64,000 bases of DNA from Brenneria salicis ATCC 15712 = DSM 30166 (GCF_003315515.1 NZ_QNRY01000006.1:1-64000); one strand, 5' to 3'. Counted from the first letter of the stretch, positions 29,287 through 39,619 are shown. Numbers and translations are program-made. The notes: generated by a model from the sequence alone, not told the origin.

Positions 29287-30240
29287 ATGACGGATAAACT
29301 GACTTCCCTACGCCAATTGACGACAGTGGTTGCTGACACCGGCGACATCGCGGCCATGAAATTGTATCAACCGCAAGACGCGACGACTAACCCTTCCCTG
29401 ATCCTGAATGCGGCTCAAATTCCTGAATATCGCCAACTGATTGATGAGGCGATTGCCTGGGCTCGTGAGCAGAGCGGCAACCGTGAGCAGCAAGTAGTGG
29501 ATGCAACCGACAAACTGGCGGTGAACATTGGTCTTGAGATCTTAAAGCTGATCCCTGGCCGTATTTCCACGGAGGTCGATGCCCGACTGTCTTACGATAC
29601 GCAAGCCAGTGTCGCGAAAGCAAAGCACCTTATCAAACTGTATAACGATGCCGGTATCAGCAACGATCGTATCCTGATCAAACTGGCTTCGACCTGGCAG
29701 GGGATCCGCGCGGCGGAGCAACTTGAAAAAGAAGGGATCAACTGTAACCTGACGTTGTTGTTCTCTTTCGCTCAGGCGCGGGCATGTGCCGAGGCGGGCG
29801 TTTTCCTGATTTCCCCGTTTGTTGGTCGTATTCTGGATTGGTATAAAGCCAACGGCGATAAAAAAGAGTTTGCGCCAGGCGAAGATCCGGGCGTGGTTTC
29901 TGTTAGTGAAATCTACAGCTATTACAAAGAACACGGTTATGAAACCGTCGTGATGGGCGCCAGCTTCCGTAATGTCGGTGAAATTCTGGAACTGGCGGGC
30001 TGTGACCGCCTGACTATCGCTCCTCCGCTGCTGAAAGAACTGTCTGAAAGCGAAGGGGAGGTGGTTCGTAAACTTTCTTATACCGGCGAGGTGAAAGCAC
30101 GTCCGGCGAAGATGACGGAAGCAGAGTTCTACTGGCAGCATAATCAGGATCCGATGGCCGTTGATAAGTTGGCTGACGGCATCCGTAAGTTTGCGGTTGA
30201 TCAGGTGAAACTTGAAAAAATGATTGCTGATTTACTTTAA
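29287..30240 (+). CDS. talB: Transaldolase B
   Basis: Non-oxidative pentose phosphate enzyme transferring a dihydroxyacetone unit from sedoheptulose-7-P to glyceraldehyde-3-P. The 317-residue product equals E. coli TalB in length; the Schiff-base Lys132 lies in RILIKLAST, with Asp17 and Glu96-type residues in the VADTGD and ISTEVDA blocks. The frame is open upstream to 29170, but the ATG at 29287, with GAGAA eight bases before, gives the family start [11 protein letters not shown] terminator follows. Confidence 0.96.
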   Translation: MTDKLTSLRQLTTVVADTGDIAAMKLYQPQDATTNPSLILNAAQIPEYRQLIDEAIAWAREQSGNREQQVVDATDKLAVNIGLEILKLIPGRISTEVDARLSYDTQASVAKAKHLIKLYNDAGISNDRILIKLASTWQGIRAAEQLEKEGINCNLTLLFSFAQARACAEAGVFLISPFVGRILDWYKANGDKKEFAPGEDPGVVSVSEIYSYYKEHGYETVVMGASFRNVGEILELAGCDRLTIAPPLLKELSESEGEVVRKLSYTGEVKARPAKMTEAEFYWQHNQDPMAVDKLADGIRKFAVDQVKLEKMIADLL

Positions 30241-30256
30241 TCATGCCAGAAACTTG

Positions 30257-30290
30257 AAATAGCCGACGTACTGCGCGGCTATTTTTTGTT
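30257..30290 (+). terminator. Terminator after talB
   Basis: AAATAGCCG / CGGCTATTT with a 10-base loop runs into TTTTTTGTT, 16 bases after the talB stop. Confidence 0.85.
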
Positions 30291-30323
30291 GGCTCGCCTA
30301 ATATTTAAATTATACAAGCAGGG

Positions 30324-31418
30324 TTATTTGGCTACGATATTTCGGGTTTTTTTGGCTATATAAAGATTTTCGTCAGCGCGTTTCATTACTTCTGTTAAAC
30401 CTTCTTCGCCAATATCATATTCAACCAGCCCGATGCTGACCGCCAGCTTAATGCTATCCCCTGTTGAGGGATCAAAGCTGCTGGCGTTAACCCGCGCTCT
30501 GGCCCGTTCTACGACGACGTAGGCATCGTCCAGGCTAATATTGGGTAAAACGATCGCGAACTCATCGCCGCCAATTCGCCCAAAAATATCTTCACGTCGA
30601 AATGATTTTTTTAACGTATCGGCGACAAACTTCAAGGCATCATCACCCGCGCTATGACCATAGGTATCATTCACATTCTTGAAGTGATCAATATCTATGA
30701 TGAGCACGCAAGCAGGACGTTTGCTGAAACTGGAGATACTCAGGACCTTATTCGCCGCCATAAAGAAGGCGTCTCGCCGCAGGTAGCCTGTCAAATCGTC
30801 ATAACGGGCGATGATGGGTAATTCGATCAGATACTTTTTAACTAATACGGAAAGCAGACTGCCTGAAACAGCAGAAATCAGAACGATACTGATCATGCCG
30901 ATAATGGTGGTCAACGATCCAAACGTATCGAATAAAGAGGGCAGCGGCGCTTCCGAAGTGGTTCTGATACGGACGCCCAGCAGTTTATCCGTCGGCGACA
31001 AAATAGGAATGATGCTGGTTAATATATCCTTTCCCGCATATTCACCGATAGAAGGCAATTTGTTCTTACACGTCCTGAGGATCGACATATCATTAAATTT
31101 TAATTCTGTTGCCGACAGCCGGTTAATACATTCGCGACGAGTATCACTGGTATTAAAGGCAAACGTCCTGATACGGGCGGAAACATAGTTACCCGTTTTG
31201 TAGGTAACATCACTATCTTTAACTTCCGCCCCTGCGTTATAAGACGCATAGGTTCTGATTACGGTATCAAGATTGTTTTTTTCAATCCTCCAGGTGTTTT
31301 TATCTGATTCATGCATAAAAGCAACGGTGACGAAAAAAGCCAGTGTGCCAAACAAGAAAAAAGCAGAGGTTGGATGGGAAAATATCTTTAATATCTTGTA
31401 GTTAGTTTTGTTTATCAT
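30324..31418 (-). CDS. Membrane-bound GGDEF diguanylate cyclase
   Basis: Predicted to make cyclic di-GMP, the second messenger for biofilm and motility choices. The 364-residue protein has a short cytoplasmic start, a first membrane helix at about 18-35, a periplasmic domain of about 130 residues, a second helix at about 167-195, and a GGDEF domain (about 205-360). The active-site GGDEF is intact at 283-287, and an inhibitory-site RxxD (Arg274-Asp277) sits exactly five residues before it, so product inhibition is expected. The periplasmic part carries two cysteines, Cys97 and Cys117. Good ribosome-binding site AAGGAAG. No close E. coli counterpart lies at this locus (talB-mog are adjacent there), so it is lineage-specific cargo. 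The signal sensed is unknown. Confidence 0.88.
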   Translation of the reverse strand: MINKTNYKILKIFSHPTSAFFLFGTLAFFVTVAFMHESDKNTWRIEKNNLDTVIRTYASYNAGAEVKDSDVTYKTGNYVSARIRTFAFNTSDTRRECINRLSATELKFNDMSILRTCKNKLPSIGEYAGKDILTSIIPILSPTDKLLGVRIRTTSEAPLPSLFDTFGSLTTIIGMISIVLISAVSGSLLSVLVKKYLIELPIIARYDDLTGYLRRDAFFMAANKVLSISSFSKRPACVLIIDIDHFKNVNDTYGHSAGDDALKFVADTLKKSFRREDIFGRIGGDEFAIVLPNISLDDAYVVVERARARVNASSFDPSTGDSIKLAVSIGLVEYDIGEEGLTEVMKRADENLYIAKKTRNIVAK

Positions 31419-31810
31419 GAAACTTCCTTGGTATGGCTTCTTCTACTTACTCAAGGTGTGGCAGAGGCGACCGGATTTTATCATATGATCTAAATTCAGG
31501 TTATGGTTAATCATAGCCTATTTCGTTATTTTCCCTTTCCTTACGTGATGTTTTATTTCATAAACATCAGAATTGATGTTTAACTTTGGCAAGGGCATTC
31601 ATCGTATTTGTTTTATTTTCTATTTCAGAGAGTTATTGGTTGCCGCAGCTTATTTCATTTTTGAGGCGCTATCTTATCCACTATTATTTTTTCAATAGGT
31701 GAGAGGAGCCGCAAAACCCTATTACTGACGCAAATTTCTTATCAGTATGGTGGCTTAGGTGCGCAAATCAGATAATATTCTGATAACAATGGGTTTTTAG
31801 GGAGGTCTAT
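31419..31810. other. Divergent spacer between the diguanylate cyclase gene and mog
   Basis: 392 AT-rich bases with no supported gene or RNA, presumably carrying two divergent promoters. I saw no convincing operator. Confidence 0.5.
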
Positions 31811-32398
31811 ATGAACATATTATGTATTGGTCTGGTATCCATTTCTGATCGGGCATCCAGCGGTATTTATCAGGATAAAGGAATACCTGCCCTGGAAGCA
31901 TGGTTATCCAGCGCCTTGACCACGCCTTTTGAAATTGAAACCCGCCTGGTGCCTGATGAACAGGCACTGATTGAACAGACGCTATGTGAGTTGGTGGATG
32001 AACGCGGCTGCCATCTGGTGTTAACCACGGGAGGCACGGGACCTGCCCGTCGCGATGTCACGCCTGATGCAACGCTGGCGATTGCCGATCGTGAAATGCC
32101 AGGGTTTGGAGAGCAAATGCGACAGATTAGTCTGCAATTTGTCCCCACCGCCATTTTATCGAGACAGGTTGGCGTCATTCGTAAGCAGGCGTTGATTCTC
32201 AATCTTCCAGGGCAACCCAAGTCGATTAAAGAAACGCTGGAAGGATTGAAAGATGAGCACGGCATGGTAGTGATGGCAGGAATTTTTGCCAGTGTACCTT
32301 ATTGTATCCAGTTACTGGAGGGGCCTTATATTGAGACTGATCCTGCGGTGGTAGCAGCTTTTCGGCCTAAAAATGCCGTACGTGAAATAAAAAACTGA
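31811..32398 (+). CDS. mog: Molybdopterin adenylyltransferase Mog
   Basis: Activates molybdopterin by adenylation before molybdenum insertion in molybdenum cofactor synthesis. The 195-residue protein matches the MogA length. The family opener IGLVSISDRASSGIYQDKG, the TTGGTGPARRDVTPDAT block that binds the pterin phosphate, and LPGQPKSIKETLEG are clear. A strong GGGAGG ribosome-binding site precedes the start. It normally follows talB in enterics; here a diguanylate cyclase gene intervenes. Confidence 0.95.
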   Translation: MNILCIGLVSISDRASSGIYQDKGIPALEAWLSSALTTPFEIETRLVPDEQALIEQTLCELVDERGCHLVLTTGGTGPARRDVTPDATLAIADREMPGFGEQMRQISLQFVPTAILSRQVGVIRKQALILNLPGQPKSIKETLEGLKDEHGMVVMAGIFASVPYCIQLLEGPYIETDPAVVAAFRPKNAVREIKN

Positions 32399-32525
32399 AG
32401 TTAGCCGATTTCAAACATAAGATTCAGCTTTGCTGGTGTAGCATAATTTTGCCGGTATAGTAACCTTAGCTTTACATAAGGCAGCGCGGTTTTACTGTTC
32501 TCATTCTTGTCTTGTACGGTAATTT

Positions 32526-33872
32526 ATGGCTCACGAACATTTTCATTCTCATGCACTGCATCGCCGCTTAAATCGGCAGGATTATAAGACGTTGTCTCTG
32601 GCTGCGCTGGGTGGCGCACTGGAGTTTTATGACTTCATCATTTTCGTTTTTTTCGCGGCCATCATCGGCGATCTTTTCTTCCCGGCGGATATTCCTGAGT
32701 GGCTACGTCAGGTTCAGACGTTTGGCATCTTCGCGGCGGGTTATCTCGCTCGTCCGCTGGGGGGCATCGTCATGGCCCACTTTGGCGATCTGGTCGGGCG
32801 TAAAAAGATGTTCAGTCTGAGTATCTTGTTAATGGCGTTGCCCACGTTGGCGATGGGAATGCTGCCGACCTATGAGGTTATCGGCATTGCGGCGCCACTG
32901 CTTCTGTTGTTGATGCGCGTACTGCAAGGCGCGGCGATTGGCGGTGAAGTGCCTGGGGCTTGGGTGTTTGTCTCAGAGCATGTTCCGCGTTCACGCATCG
33001 GTTTTGCCTGTGGAACGCTGACCGCAGGGTTAACCATGGGGATTCTATTGGGATCGCTGGTCGTCACCTTGCTCAATACCGTGCTGACGCCAGAACAGAT
33101 GTCAGGCGGCGGCTGGCGTTTGCCGTTTTTTATTGGCGGGATCTTCGGGCTGGTGGCGATGTATTTACGCCGCTGGTTACAGGAAACGCCGATCTTTATG
33201 GAAATGCAGGCCCATAAGAAACTGGCTGAAGAGTTGCCGCTGAAATCGGTAGTGATGAATCACCGAAAGGCTGTGGTGGTTTCCATGTTGCTGACCTGGA
33301 TGCTGTCCGCTTGTATTGTGGTTGTGATCCTAATGGCGCCGACATATCTGCAAAAAGTTCATGGCATTTCTGCGGCGCTCGCATTACAGGCAAATTGCCT
33401 GGCGACGATTATGCTGATGGCGGGCTGCATTGGCGCCGGTCTGCTTGTTGATCGCTTCGGCGCCAGTAAGCTGTTTATTCTGGGCAGTTTGTCGCTGGCT
33501 GTATGTAGTTGGTTTTTCTACAGCATGGCGGCGAGCAACACGACTCTGCTGTTTATCAGCTACGCGATAGTCGGTTTGAGCGTCGGTGTTGTCGGCGCGG
33601 TGCCTTATGTCATGGCGCGCGCGTTCCCGGCGGAAGTGCGTTTTTCGGGCATCTCGTTTTCTTATAACGTTTCTTATGCGATTTTCGGCGGCTTAACGCC
33701 GATCTTTGTCACGTTGATTATGAAGATAACGCCGCTGGCTCCGGCATATTATATGTTGACGCTGTCATGCGTCGGCCTGCTGTTGGGGATCTATTTGCAT
33801 CGTGATTTGAATAGCGAGCAGAGCAACAAGTTGGCCGGGGAAGAGGAACCCCGTTCGCCGGTCAGTATTTAG
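32526..33872 (+). CDS. MFS transporter, metabolite:H+ symporter-like
   Basis: A 448-residue inner-membrane protein with about twelve hydrophobic helices. The loop 2-3 motif HFGDLVGRKKMF is the major facilitator signature, and LGGALEFYDFIIFVFFAAIIGDLFF near the N-terminus resembles the metabolite:H+ symporter group (ShiA, KgtP, ProP relatives). The cytoplasmic N-terminus is histidine-rich (MAHEHFHSHALHRR), and the C-terminus is charged. Substrate cannot be inferred. The ribosome-binding site is weak. It lies between mog and convergent satP; E. coli has no such gene at this place. Confidence 0.85.
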   Translation: MAHEHFHSHALHRRLNRQDYKTLSLAALGGALEFYDFIIFVFFAAIIGDLFFPADIPEWLRQVQTFGIFAAGYLARPLGGIVMAHFGDLVGRKKMFSLSILLMALPTLAMGMLPTYEVIGIAAPLLLLLMRVLQGAAIGGEVPGAWVFVSEHVPRSRIGFACGTLTAGLTMGILLGSLVVTLLNTVLTPEQMSGGGWRLPFFIGGIFGLVAMYLRRWLQETPIFMEMQAHKKLAEELPLKSVVMNHRKAVVVSMLLTWMLSACIVVVILMAPTYLQKVHGISAALALQANCLATIMLMAGCIGAGLLVDRFGASKLFILGSLSLAVCSWFFYSMAASNTTLLFISYAIVGLSVGVVGAVPYVMARAFPAEVRFSGISFSYNVSYAIFGGLTPIFVTLIMKITPLAPAYYMLTLSCVGLLLGIYLHRDLNSEQSNKLAGEEEPRSPVSI

Positions 33873-33899
33873 GATTGTTCGTTAAAATTGTATGTTAAA

Positions 33900-33936
33900 G
33901 CAGTGAAGCCCGGTCATGCTGACCGGGCTTCACTGC
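33900..33936. terminator. Perfect 17-base hairpin between the MFS gene and satP
   Basis: GCAGTGAAGCCCGGTCA pairs perfectly with TGACCGGGCTTCACTGC around a TGC loop, 27 bases after the MFS stop. It sits between two convergent genes and could act as a bidirectional terminator, but no clear T run follows; its right arm merges into the tandem repeat. Confidence 0.6.
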
Positions 33937-33968
33937 TTCACTGCTTCACTGCTTCACTGCTTCACTCA
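33929..33968. repeat. Tandem TTCACTGC repeats abutting satP
   Basis: Four perfect copies of TTCACTGC (33929-33960) plus a degenerate fifth (TTCACTCA, 33961-33968). The first copy is part of the hairpin's right arm and the last contains the satP stop codon. Confidence 0.9.
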
Positions 33969-34538
33969 GTGCGCGCTGCGAGCGCCAATCGGCAGAACGG
34001 TGCGACCATATTGCTCGTTCAGCACTTCGGCCATTGCGAGATAAATCGCGCTTGCGCCGCAGATAATCCCTTCATAACCCGCAAAGGTCAGGATGGCGTG
34101 GTTACCGGTGAAGTTGCCGACGGCCAGCAAAGCAAACAGCACGGTCAGGCTGGCAAACACAAATTGCAATGCGCGGTTGGCGCGCAATGTTCCGAAGAAC
34201 ATAAACAGCGTGAAAACCCCCCACAACCCAAGGAATACTCCCAGGAACTTTGCATCGCTGGCTTCCGCCAGACCCATTTTCGGCAGCATGATAATGGCGA
34301 CCAGCGTCAGCCAGAACGCGCCATAAGAGGTGAATGCGGTCACGCCGAAGGTATTTCCTTTTTTGTATTCCAGTACTCCCGCCAGAATCTGGGCAATACC
34401 GCCGTAAAAAATGCCCATGCTTAGAATAATAGAAGAAAGCGGGAAAAAGCCTGCGTTGTGCAAGTTGAGTAGAACGGTGGTCATCCCGAAACCCATCAGT
34501 CCTAACGGACCGGGATTCGCCAAGGTATTCGTATGCAT
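33966..34538 (-). CDS. satP: Acetate/succinate uptake protein SatP (YaaH)
   Basis: Inner-membrane acetate and succinate:proton symporter of the AceTr (GPR1/FUN34/YaaH) family. The 190-residue protein has six hydrophobic helices and starts with the family signature [38 protein letters not shown] is also typical. The ATG at 34538, with AGAGGAT before it, is preferred to the frame opening at 34565 and fits the E. coli length (188). The stop codon lies inside a short tandem repeat. A 178-codon frame on the opposite strand here is a shadow. Confidence 0.93.
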   Translation of the reverse strand: MHTNTLANPGPLGLMGFGMTTVLLNLHNAGFFPLSSIILSMGIFYGGIAQILAGVLEYKKGNTFGVTAFTSYGAFWLTLVAIIMLPKMGLAEASDAKFLGVFLGLWGVFTLFMFFGTLRANRALQFVFASLTVLFALLAVGNFTGNHAILTFAGYEGIICGASAIYLAMAEVLNEQYGRTVLPIGARSAH

Positions 34539-34944
34539 AAATCCTCTGCGATAACAGATAATCAAAAATAGATATTGTTTGAGATGTTATTGTCCGCCGT
34601 AACGCCGGGAGTTTCCCTTTTTTGCGACGGGCGCGGCATCATATCGGGCGTACTGAGCGGACACAACATGATGAAGAAAGAATAGTTTGATCCTACAGGG
34701 GTTAACAGCCAATTTTTTTCATCTCCCCCCCTTGATGATGGAATTGTTGGCCCCATCTTATTTTCAACCGAAACAGTTTGACCGTACCGGAAAGGTTTAT
34801 GTCGGGTATTGAATTTGTGTGGCCGTATTGAAATTGACGGCGATGCAAAAGAAAAATCAGGTTATGACGTTGAAAAACGACATACCGCCCGCATAGTAGG
34901 TTGGACTACCACACCGAATATGACTTTTTAGTGGAGATGTTTAG
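34539..34944. other. Divergent control region satP / dnaK
   Basis: A 406-base spacer without genes, holding the satP promoter and the heat-shock promoter(s) of dnaK. Confidence 0.6.
34731..34759 (+). promoter_or_regulatory. Heat-shock (sigma-32) promoter of dnaKJ
   Basis: CTTGATG (34731-34737) and CCCCATCTT (34751-34759) with a 13-base spacer match the sigma-32 consensus CTTGAAA / CCCCATnT and the E. coli dnaK P1 promoter. A second weaker pair, GTTGAAA (34869) and CGCCCGCAT (34886), may correspond to P2. Confidence 0.88.
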
Positions 34945-36858
34945 ATGGGTAAGATTATTGGTATCGACCTGGGTACAACCAACTCTTGTGTAGCGATTAT
35001 GGACGGTACGCAGGTTAAAGTACTGGAAAACAGCGAAGGCGACCGCACGACGCCTTCAATTATTGCTTATACGCAAGACGGTGAAACTCTGGTGGGCCAA
35101 CCGGCTAAACGTCAGGCGGTGACTAACCCGAAAAATACCCTGTTTGCGATTAAGCGTCTGATTGGCCGTCGTTTTAAGGACGAAGAAGTTCAGCGCGACA
35201 CCAATATTATGCCGTACAAAATCATTGCGGCTGACAATGGCGACGCCTGGCTGGAAGTGAAAGATCAGAAAATGGCGCCGCCGCAGATTTCGGCCGAAGT
35301 GCTGAAAAAAATGAAGAAAACGGCGGAAGACTATCTGGGTGAAACGGTTACCGAAGCGGTGATCACCGTCCCGGCCTACTTCAATGATGCTCAGCGTCAG
35401 GCGACCAAAGATGCGGGCCGTATCGCTGGCCTGGAAGTAAAACGTATCATTAACGAACCGACGGCTGCTGCGCTGGCGTATGGTTTGGATAAAGAAGTGG
35501 GTAACCGCACCATCGCCGTATATGACCTGGGCGGTGGTACTTTCGATATTTCCATCATCGAAATCGATGAAGTCGATGGCGAAAAAACCTTTGAAGTGTT
35601 GGCAACCAATGGCGATACCCATTTGGGCGGTGAAGACTTCGATAGCCGTCTGATCAACTATCTGGTTGATGAATTCAAGAAAGAACAGGGCTTTGATCTG
35701 CGCAATGATCCGTTGGCTATGCAGCGCCTGAAAGAAGCTGCGGAAAAAGCCAAGATTGAACTCTCTTCCGCACAGCAGACGGACGTCAATCTACCGTACA
35801 TTACCGCGGATGCAACCGGCCCGAAACACCTGAACATTAAAGTAACGCGCGCCAAACTGGAATCACTGGTCGAAGATCTGGTGAACCGTTCTCTGGAGCC
35901 GCTGAAAGTTGCGCTACAGGATGCCGGACTGTCTGTGTCTGAAATTCAGGACGTGATCCTGGTGGGCGGACAGACGCGTATGCCGCTGGTGCAGAAGAAA
36001 GTTGCTGACTTCTTCGGTAAAGAACCACGTAAAGACGTGAACCCGGATGAAGCGGTCGCCATCGGCGCCGCGGTTCAGGGCGGCGTGCTGTCTGGTGATG
36101 TGAAAGACGTGCTGCTGCTGGACGTTACCCCGCTGTCTCTGGGTATCGAAACCATGGGTGGCGTCATGACGGCGCTGATCGCCAAAAACACCACCATCCC
36201 GACCAAACACAGTCAGGTGTTCTCGACGGCGGAAGATAACCAGTCGGCGGTGACTATTCATGTGTTGCAGGGTGAACGTAAACGCGCGCAGGACAACAAG
36301 TCTCTCGGCCAGTTCAACCTGGATGGCATTCAGCCTGCGCCGCGTGGTATGCCGCAGGTCGAAGTGACTTTTGATATCGATGCCGATGGTATCCTGCATG
36401 TGTCCGCGAAAGACAAAAACAGTGGTCGTGAGCAGAAAATCACCATCAAAGCGTCTTCCGGTCTGAATGAGGACGAAATTCAGAAAATGGTTCGCGATGC
36501 TGAAGCGAACGCGGAATCAGATCGTAAGTTTGAAGAACTGGTGCAGACGCGTAACCAGGGTGACCACCTGTTGCACAGCACGCGTAAACAACTGGAAGAA
36601 GTGGGTGATAAACTGGCTTCTGATGACAAGACTGCCATTGATGACGCCTTGAAAGCACTAGAAAGTTCGCTGAAAGGTGAAGACAAAGCGGATATCGAAG
36701 CCAAGATCCAGGCACTGGTTCAGGTTTCCGGTAAATTGCTGGAAGCGTCTCAGCCGGAGGCTCAGGCTGGCGCCGAAGGTGCGGCTGGCGATACTTCCGC
36801 TCGTAAAGATGACGATGTCGTTGATGCTGAGTTTGAAGAAGTAAAAGATAAAAAGTAA
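34945..36858 (+). CDS. dnaK: Molecular chaperone DnaK (Hsp70)
   Basis: ATP-driven chaperone that binds exposed hydrophobic segments during folding and stress and, with DnaJ, restrains sigma-32. The 637-residue protein has the Hsp70 ATPase domain (1-383; [40 protein letters not shown]), the linker [15 protein letters not shown], the substrate domain (about 395-505), the helical lid, and a C-terminal tail ending in acidic residues ([14 protein letters not shown]), as in bacterial DnaK. A strong GGAG site precedes the start. Likely transcribed with dnaJ, from the heat-shock promoter. Confidence 0.98.
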   Translation: MGKIIGIDLGTTNSCVAIMDGTQVKVLENSEGDRTTPSIIAYTQDGETLVGQPAKRQAVTNPKNTLFAIKRLIGRRFKDEEVQRDTNIMPYKIIAADNGDAWLEVKDQKMAPPQISAEVLKKMKKTAEDYLGETVTEAVITVPAYFNDAQRQATKDAGRIAGLEVKRIINEPTAAALAYGLDKEVGNRTIAVYDLGGGTFDISIIEIDEVDGEKTFEVLATNGDTHLGGEDFDSRLINYLVDEFKKEQGFDLRNDPLAMQRLKEAAEKAKIELSSAQQTDVNLPYITADATGPKHLNIKVTRAKLESLVEDLVNRSLEPLKVALQDAGLSVSEIQDVILVGGQTRMPLVQKKVADFFGKEPRKDVNPDEAVAIGAAVQGGVLSGDVKDVLLLDVTPLSLGIETMGGVMTALIAKNTTIPTKHSQVFSTAEDNQSAVTIHVLQGERKRAQDNKSLGQFNLDGIQPAPRGMPQVEVTFDIDADGILHVSAKDKNSGREQKITIKASSGLNEDEIQKMVRDAEANAESDRKFEELVQTRNQGDHLLHSTRKQLEEVGDKLASDDKTAIDDALKALESSLKGEDKADIEAKIQALVQVSGKLLEASQPEAQAGAEGAAGDTSARKDDDVVDAEFEEVKDKK

Positions 36859-36930
36859 TCGCCCTTTGAGCGGGCGTAGTGACAGTGACCTACCCGATAA
36901 ATAAAGGGATAAAAACTGTCGCTGGCAACC

Positions 36931-36964
36931 AGCACGGGCGTTGAGGAAACTCTGCGCCCGTGCA
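36931..36964 (+). promoter_or_regulatory. Hairpin in the dnaK-dnaJ spacer
   Basis: GCACGGGCG pairs perfectly with CGCCCGTGC; the enclosed GAG-GAAA-CTC gives an inner stem with a GNRA-type tetraloop. No T run follows, so it more likely sets mRNA processing or stability between dnaK and dnaJ than termination. Confidence 0.6.
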
Positions 36965-36989
36965 CGCATGTTGAGGGCAGGACAAAAGC

Positions 36990-38120
36990 ATGGCGAAGCA
37001 AGACTATTACGAGAGTTTAGGCGTCTCTAAAGATGCCGATGAGCGCGAAATAAAGAAGGCGTACAAGCGCCTGGCAATGAAGCATCACCCGGATAGAAAT
37101 CCGGGTGATAAAGAAGCGGAAGCTAAATTCAAAGAGATTAAAGAAGCCTACGAAATCCTTACCGACCCTCAGAAACGTGCGGCCTATGACCAATATGGTC
37201 ATGCGGCGTTCGAGCAAGGGGGTATGGGCGGCGGGGGCGGCTTTGGCGGCGGCGGTGCCGATTTTGGCGATATTTTCGGCGACGTTTTCGGCGATATCTT
37301 TGGTGGCGGACGTCGCCAGCGCACAAGCCGTGGTTCCGATTTACGTTATAACATGGAACTGTCGCTGGAAGAGGCCGTCCGTGGCGTCAGCAAAGAGATC
37401 CGCATTCCCACACTGGAAGAGTGTGATGTGTGCCACGGCAACGGCTCGAAGCCGGGTAGCTCGCCGGTTACCTGTCCGACTTGTCACGGTAATGGCCAGG
37501 TGCAGATGCGTCAGGGCTTCTTTACAGTGCAGCAGGCTTGTCCTCACTGTCATGGTCGCGGCAAGATCATTAAAGATCCGTGTATTAAATGCCGTGGTCA
37601 TGGTCGCGTAGAGAAGAGCAAAACGCTATCGGTGAAAATCCCTGCCGGGGTGGATACGGGTGACCGCATCCGTTTGTCTGGTGAAGGGGAGGCCGGGGAA
37701 CACGGCGCGCCGGCAGGCGACTTATACGTTCAGGTACAGGTTAAGGCGCACCCGATCTTCCAGCGTGAAGAGAACAATCTGTATTGTGAAGTGCCGATCA
37801 ATTTTGCCATGGCTGCGTTGGGCGGGGAAATTGAAGTGCCGACGTTAGATGGCCGCGTGAAGCTGAAAGTCCCGGCGGAAACACAGACCGGAAAACTGTT
37901 CCGTATGCGTGGTAAAGGCGTGAAGTCTGTTCGCGGCGGCGCCCAGGGCGATTTGCTGTGTCGGGTGGTGGTGGAAACGCCGGTTAACCTGAACGAGCGT
38001 CAAAAACAGTTGCTGCAAGAGCTTGAGGAAAGTTTTGGCGGCCCGTCAGGGGAAAGAAACAGCCCGCGATCCAAAAGCTTTTTCGACGGCGTGAAGAAGT
38101 TTTTTGACGATCTGATTTAA
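36990..38120 (+). CDS. dnaJ: Co-chaperone DnaJ (Hsp40)
   Basis: Delivers substrates to DnaK and stimulates its ATPase. The 376-residue protein has the full type I layout: J domain (1-70, HPD at 33-35 in KHHPDRNPG), Gly/Phe-rich linker (about 75-105), four CxxCxGxG-type zinc repeats ([32 protein letters not shown]; about 145-205), and the C-terminal peptide-binding and dimerisation domains. Good ribosome-binding site (GGGCAGGA). It ends at a terminator, closing the dnaKJ unit. Confidence 0.98.
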   Translation: MAKQDYYESLGVSKDADEREIKKAYKRLAMKHHPDRNPGDKEAEAKFKEIKEAYEILTDPQKRAAYDQYGHAAFEQGGMGGGGGFGGGGADFGDIFGDVFGDIFGGGRRQRTSRGSDLRYNMELSLEEAVRGVSKEIRIPTLEECDVCHGNGSKPGSSPVTCPTCHGNGQVQMRQGFFTVQQACPHCHGRGKIIKDPCIKCRGHGRVEKSKTLSVKIPAGVDTGDRIRLSGEGEAGEHGAPAGDLYVQVQVKAHPIFQREENNLYCEVPINFAMAALGGEIEVPTLDGRVKLKVPAETQTGKLFRMRGKGVKSVRGGAQGDLLCRVVVETPVNLNERQKQLLQELEESFGGPSGERNSPRSKSFFDGVKKFFDDLI

Positions 38121-38157
38121 GTTGCGAACGGCTGTCTGGCTGTGAACAAAACAAGAA

Positions 38158-38189
38158 AACCGGTTGGTTGCTGCCAGCCGGTTTTTTTA
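38158..38189 (+). terminator. Terminator after dnaJ
   Basis: AACCGGTTGG / CCAGCCGGTT (one wobble pair) with a six-base loop is followed by a run of T. Confidence 0.85.
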
Positions 38190-38349
38190 CGCTTTTCAGC
38201 CGATATTAATAATTTTTAATTGCTCGTTTTTATCAGGATTGTTGGAAACTTTAACGACTTTTAGCCAATGATGAAGTCGGGTAACCTACTGCTTACGATG
38301 AGAGAAAGGCGCGGTATTGCTCTGTTCCTTTAAATTGAGAATGAATGAC

Positions 38350-39549
38350 ATGATAAATATTCTGCGCCGTTTTACCGGCTTTGATGCCGCAGCAGGCTTG
38401 ATGCTGATTGGCGCGACAGCGCTGGCGATGACACTGGCTAACTTTTCTTTCAGTGCCGATGCCTATCAGCAATTTTTGACGATGCCGGTGGAAATCCGAT
38501 TCGGCGCGTTGGAAATCAAAAAGAATCTGCTGCTGTGGATTAATGACGCGCTGATGGCGGTTTTCTTTTTGATGATTGGCCTGGAGGTGAAGCGTGAGTT
38601 GATGGAAGGCACGCTGGCAAGCCGGAGTCAGGCTTTGTTGCCGCTGGCGGCGGCTATTGGCGGTATGCTGTTTCCTGCGTTGATCTTCTTACTGTTTAAT
38701 TTTAGCGATGCGGTTACCCGTTCCGGCTGGGCGATCCCTACGGCAACCGATATCGCGTTTGCCGTGGGTATCCTGATTTTATTAGGCAAGCGCGTTCCCC
38801 CAGGATTAAAGGTATTTTTACTTGCGCTGGCCATTATCGATGATCTGGGTGCCATCCTGATTATCGCGCTATTCTATACCCAGCAGATATACTGGCCTGC
38901 GTTGGCGGGCGCATTATTGGCGGTTGCCGTATTGGGGTACATGAATAAGCAGAATGTGATGAAAACGTCCGCTTACCTGCTGGTCGGGATCGTTTTGTGG
39001 GTTTGCATTCTGAAATGTGGCGTACATGCGACGTTGGCGGGCGTGATTGTCGGATTTTTTATTCCTTTGCGAGCGCCTGGTGGTCAGCATTCGCCAGCCA
39101 CAACGTTGGAGCATGGCCTGCACGTTTGGGTTTCTTTCCTGATTATTCCACTTTTTGCTTTTGCCAACGCCGGGATCGTGCTGCAAGGTATTGAGTCAGG
39201 GAAGCTTTTCTCACCGCTGATTTTTGGTATCGCGGCAGGGTTGCTGATTGGTAAACCATTGGGCATCACGTTGTGCAGTTGGTTGATCATCAAATCAGGC
39301 TATGCCCGATTGCCTGCCGGGGTGAGCTTCGGTCAACTTATGGCGGTGTCGGTGCTGTGCGGTATTGGCTTTACCATGTCGATTTTTATCACGTTACTGG
39401 CGTTTACCAATAGCGATGCGGCATTTATTACTTATGCGAAATTGGGGATTTTGCTGGCATCAGGGTTGGCGGCGTTTTTGGGGTATATCGTGTTGCACCG
39501 CACGTTACCTAAATTACACCGCGCACTGGATTCCGAGCTCCAGCGTTAA
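38350..39549 (+). CDS. nhaA: Na+/H+ antiporter NhaA
   Basis: Inner-membrane electrogenic antiporter, exchanging one Na+ for two protons; central for salt and alkaline pH tolerance. It has about twelve helices, with the family-defining ion-binding pair in AIIDDLGAI (the two adjacent aspartates), the [12 protein letters not shown] unwound-helix region, and [18 protein letters not shown]. From 38350 the product is 399 residues; 38341 is an alternative ATG three codons upstream, but its GAGA site is directly adjacent, while the same GAGA is nine bases from 38350. E. coli NhaA is 388 residues. The regulator gene nhaR, next to nhaA in E. coli, is absent here; rpsT follows convergently. Confidence 0.93.
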   Translation: MINILRRFTGFDAAAGLMLIGATALAMTLANFSFSADAYQQFLTMPVEIRFGALEIKKNLLLWINDALMAVFFLMIGLEVKRELMEGTLASRSQALLPLAAAIGGMLFPALIFLLFNFSDAVTRSGWAIPTATDIAFAVGILILLGKRVPPGLKVFLLALAIIDDLGAILIIALFYTQQIYWPALAGALLAVAVLGYMNKQNVMKTSAYLLVGIVLWVCILKCGVHATLAGVIVGFFIPLRAPGGQHSPATTLEHGLHVWVSFLIIPLFAFANAGIVLQGIESGKLFSPLIFGIAAGLLIGKPLGITLCSWLIIKSGYARLPAGVSFGQLMAVSVLCGIGFTMSIFITLLAFTNSDAAFITYAKLGILLASGLAAFLGYIVLHRTLPKLHRALDSELQR

Positions 39550-39565
39550 GCGGTCTTAAGACGTA

Positions 39566-39593
39566 AAAAAACCGGCCTGAGCCGGTTTTTTTA
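39566..39593. terminator. Bidirectional terminator between nhaA and rpsT
   Basis: AAAAAACCGGC / GCCGGTTTTTT with a CTGA loop gives an A run and a T run on both strands, serving both convergent genes. Confidence 0.92.
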
Positions 39594-39619
39594 ACAACAA
39601 TACAATCCGCGAAACGCGA

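Noticed and set aside
33929-33968. Short regular repeats, considered as a CRISPR array
   Set aside because: The units are 8 bases and contiguous, with no spacers; there are no cas genes.
33888-34424. 178-codon open frame on the plus strand
   Set aside because: Lies opposite satP, which has clear family similarity and membrane helices; the antisense frame has none.
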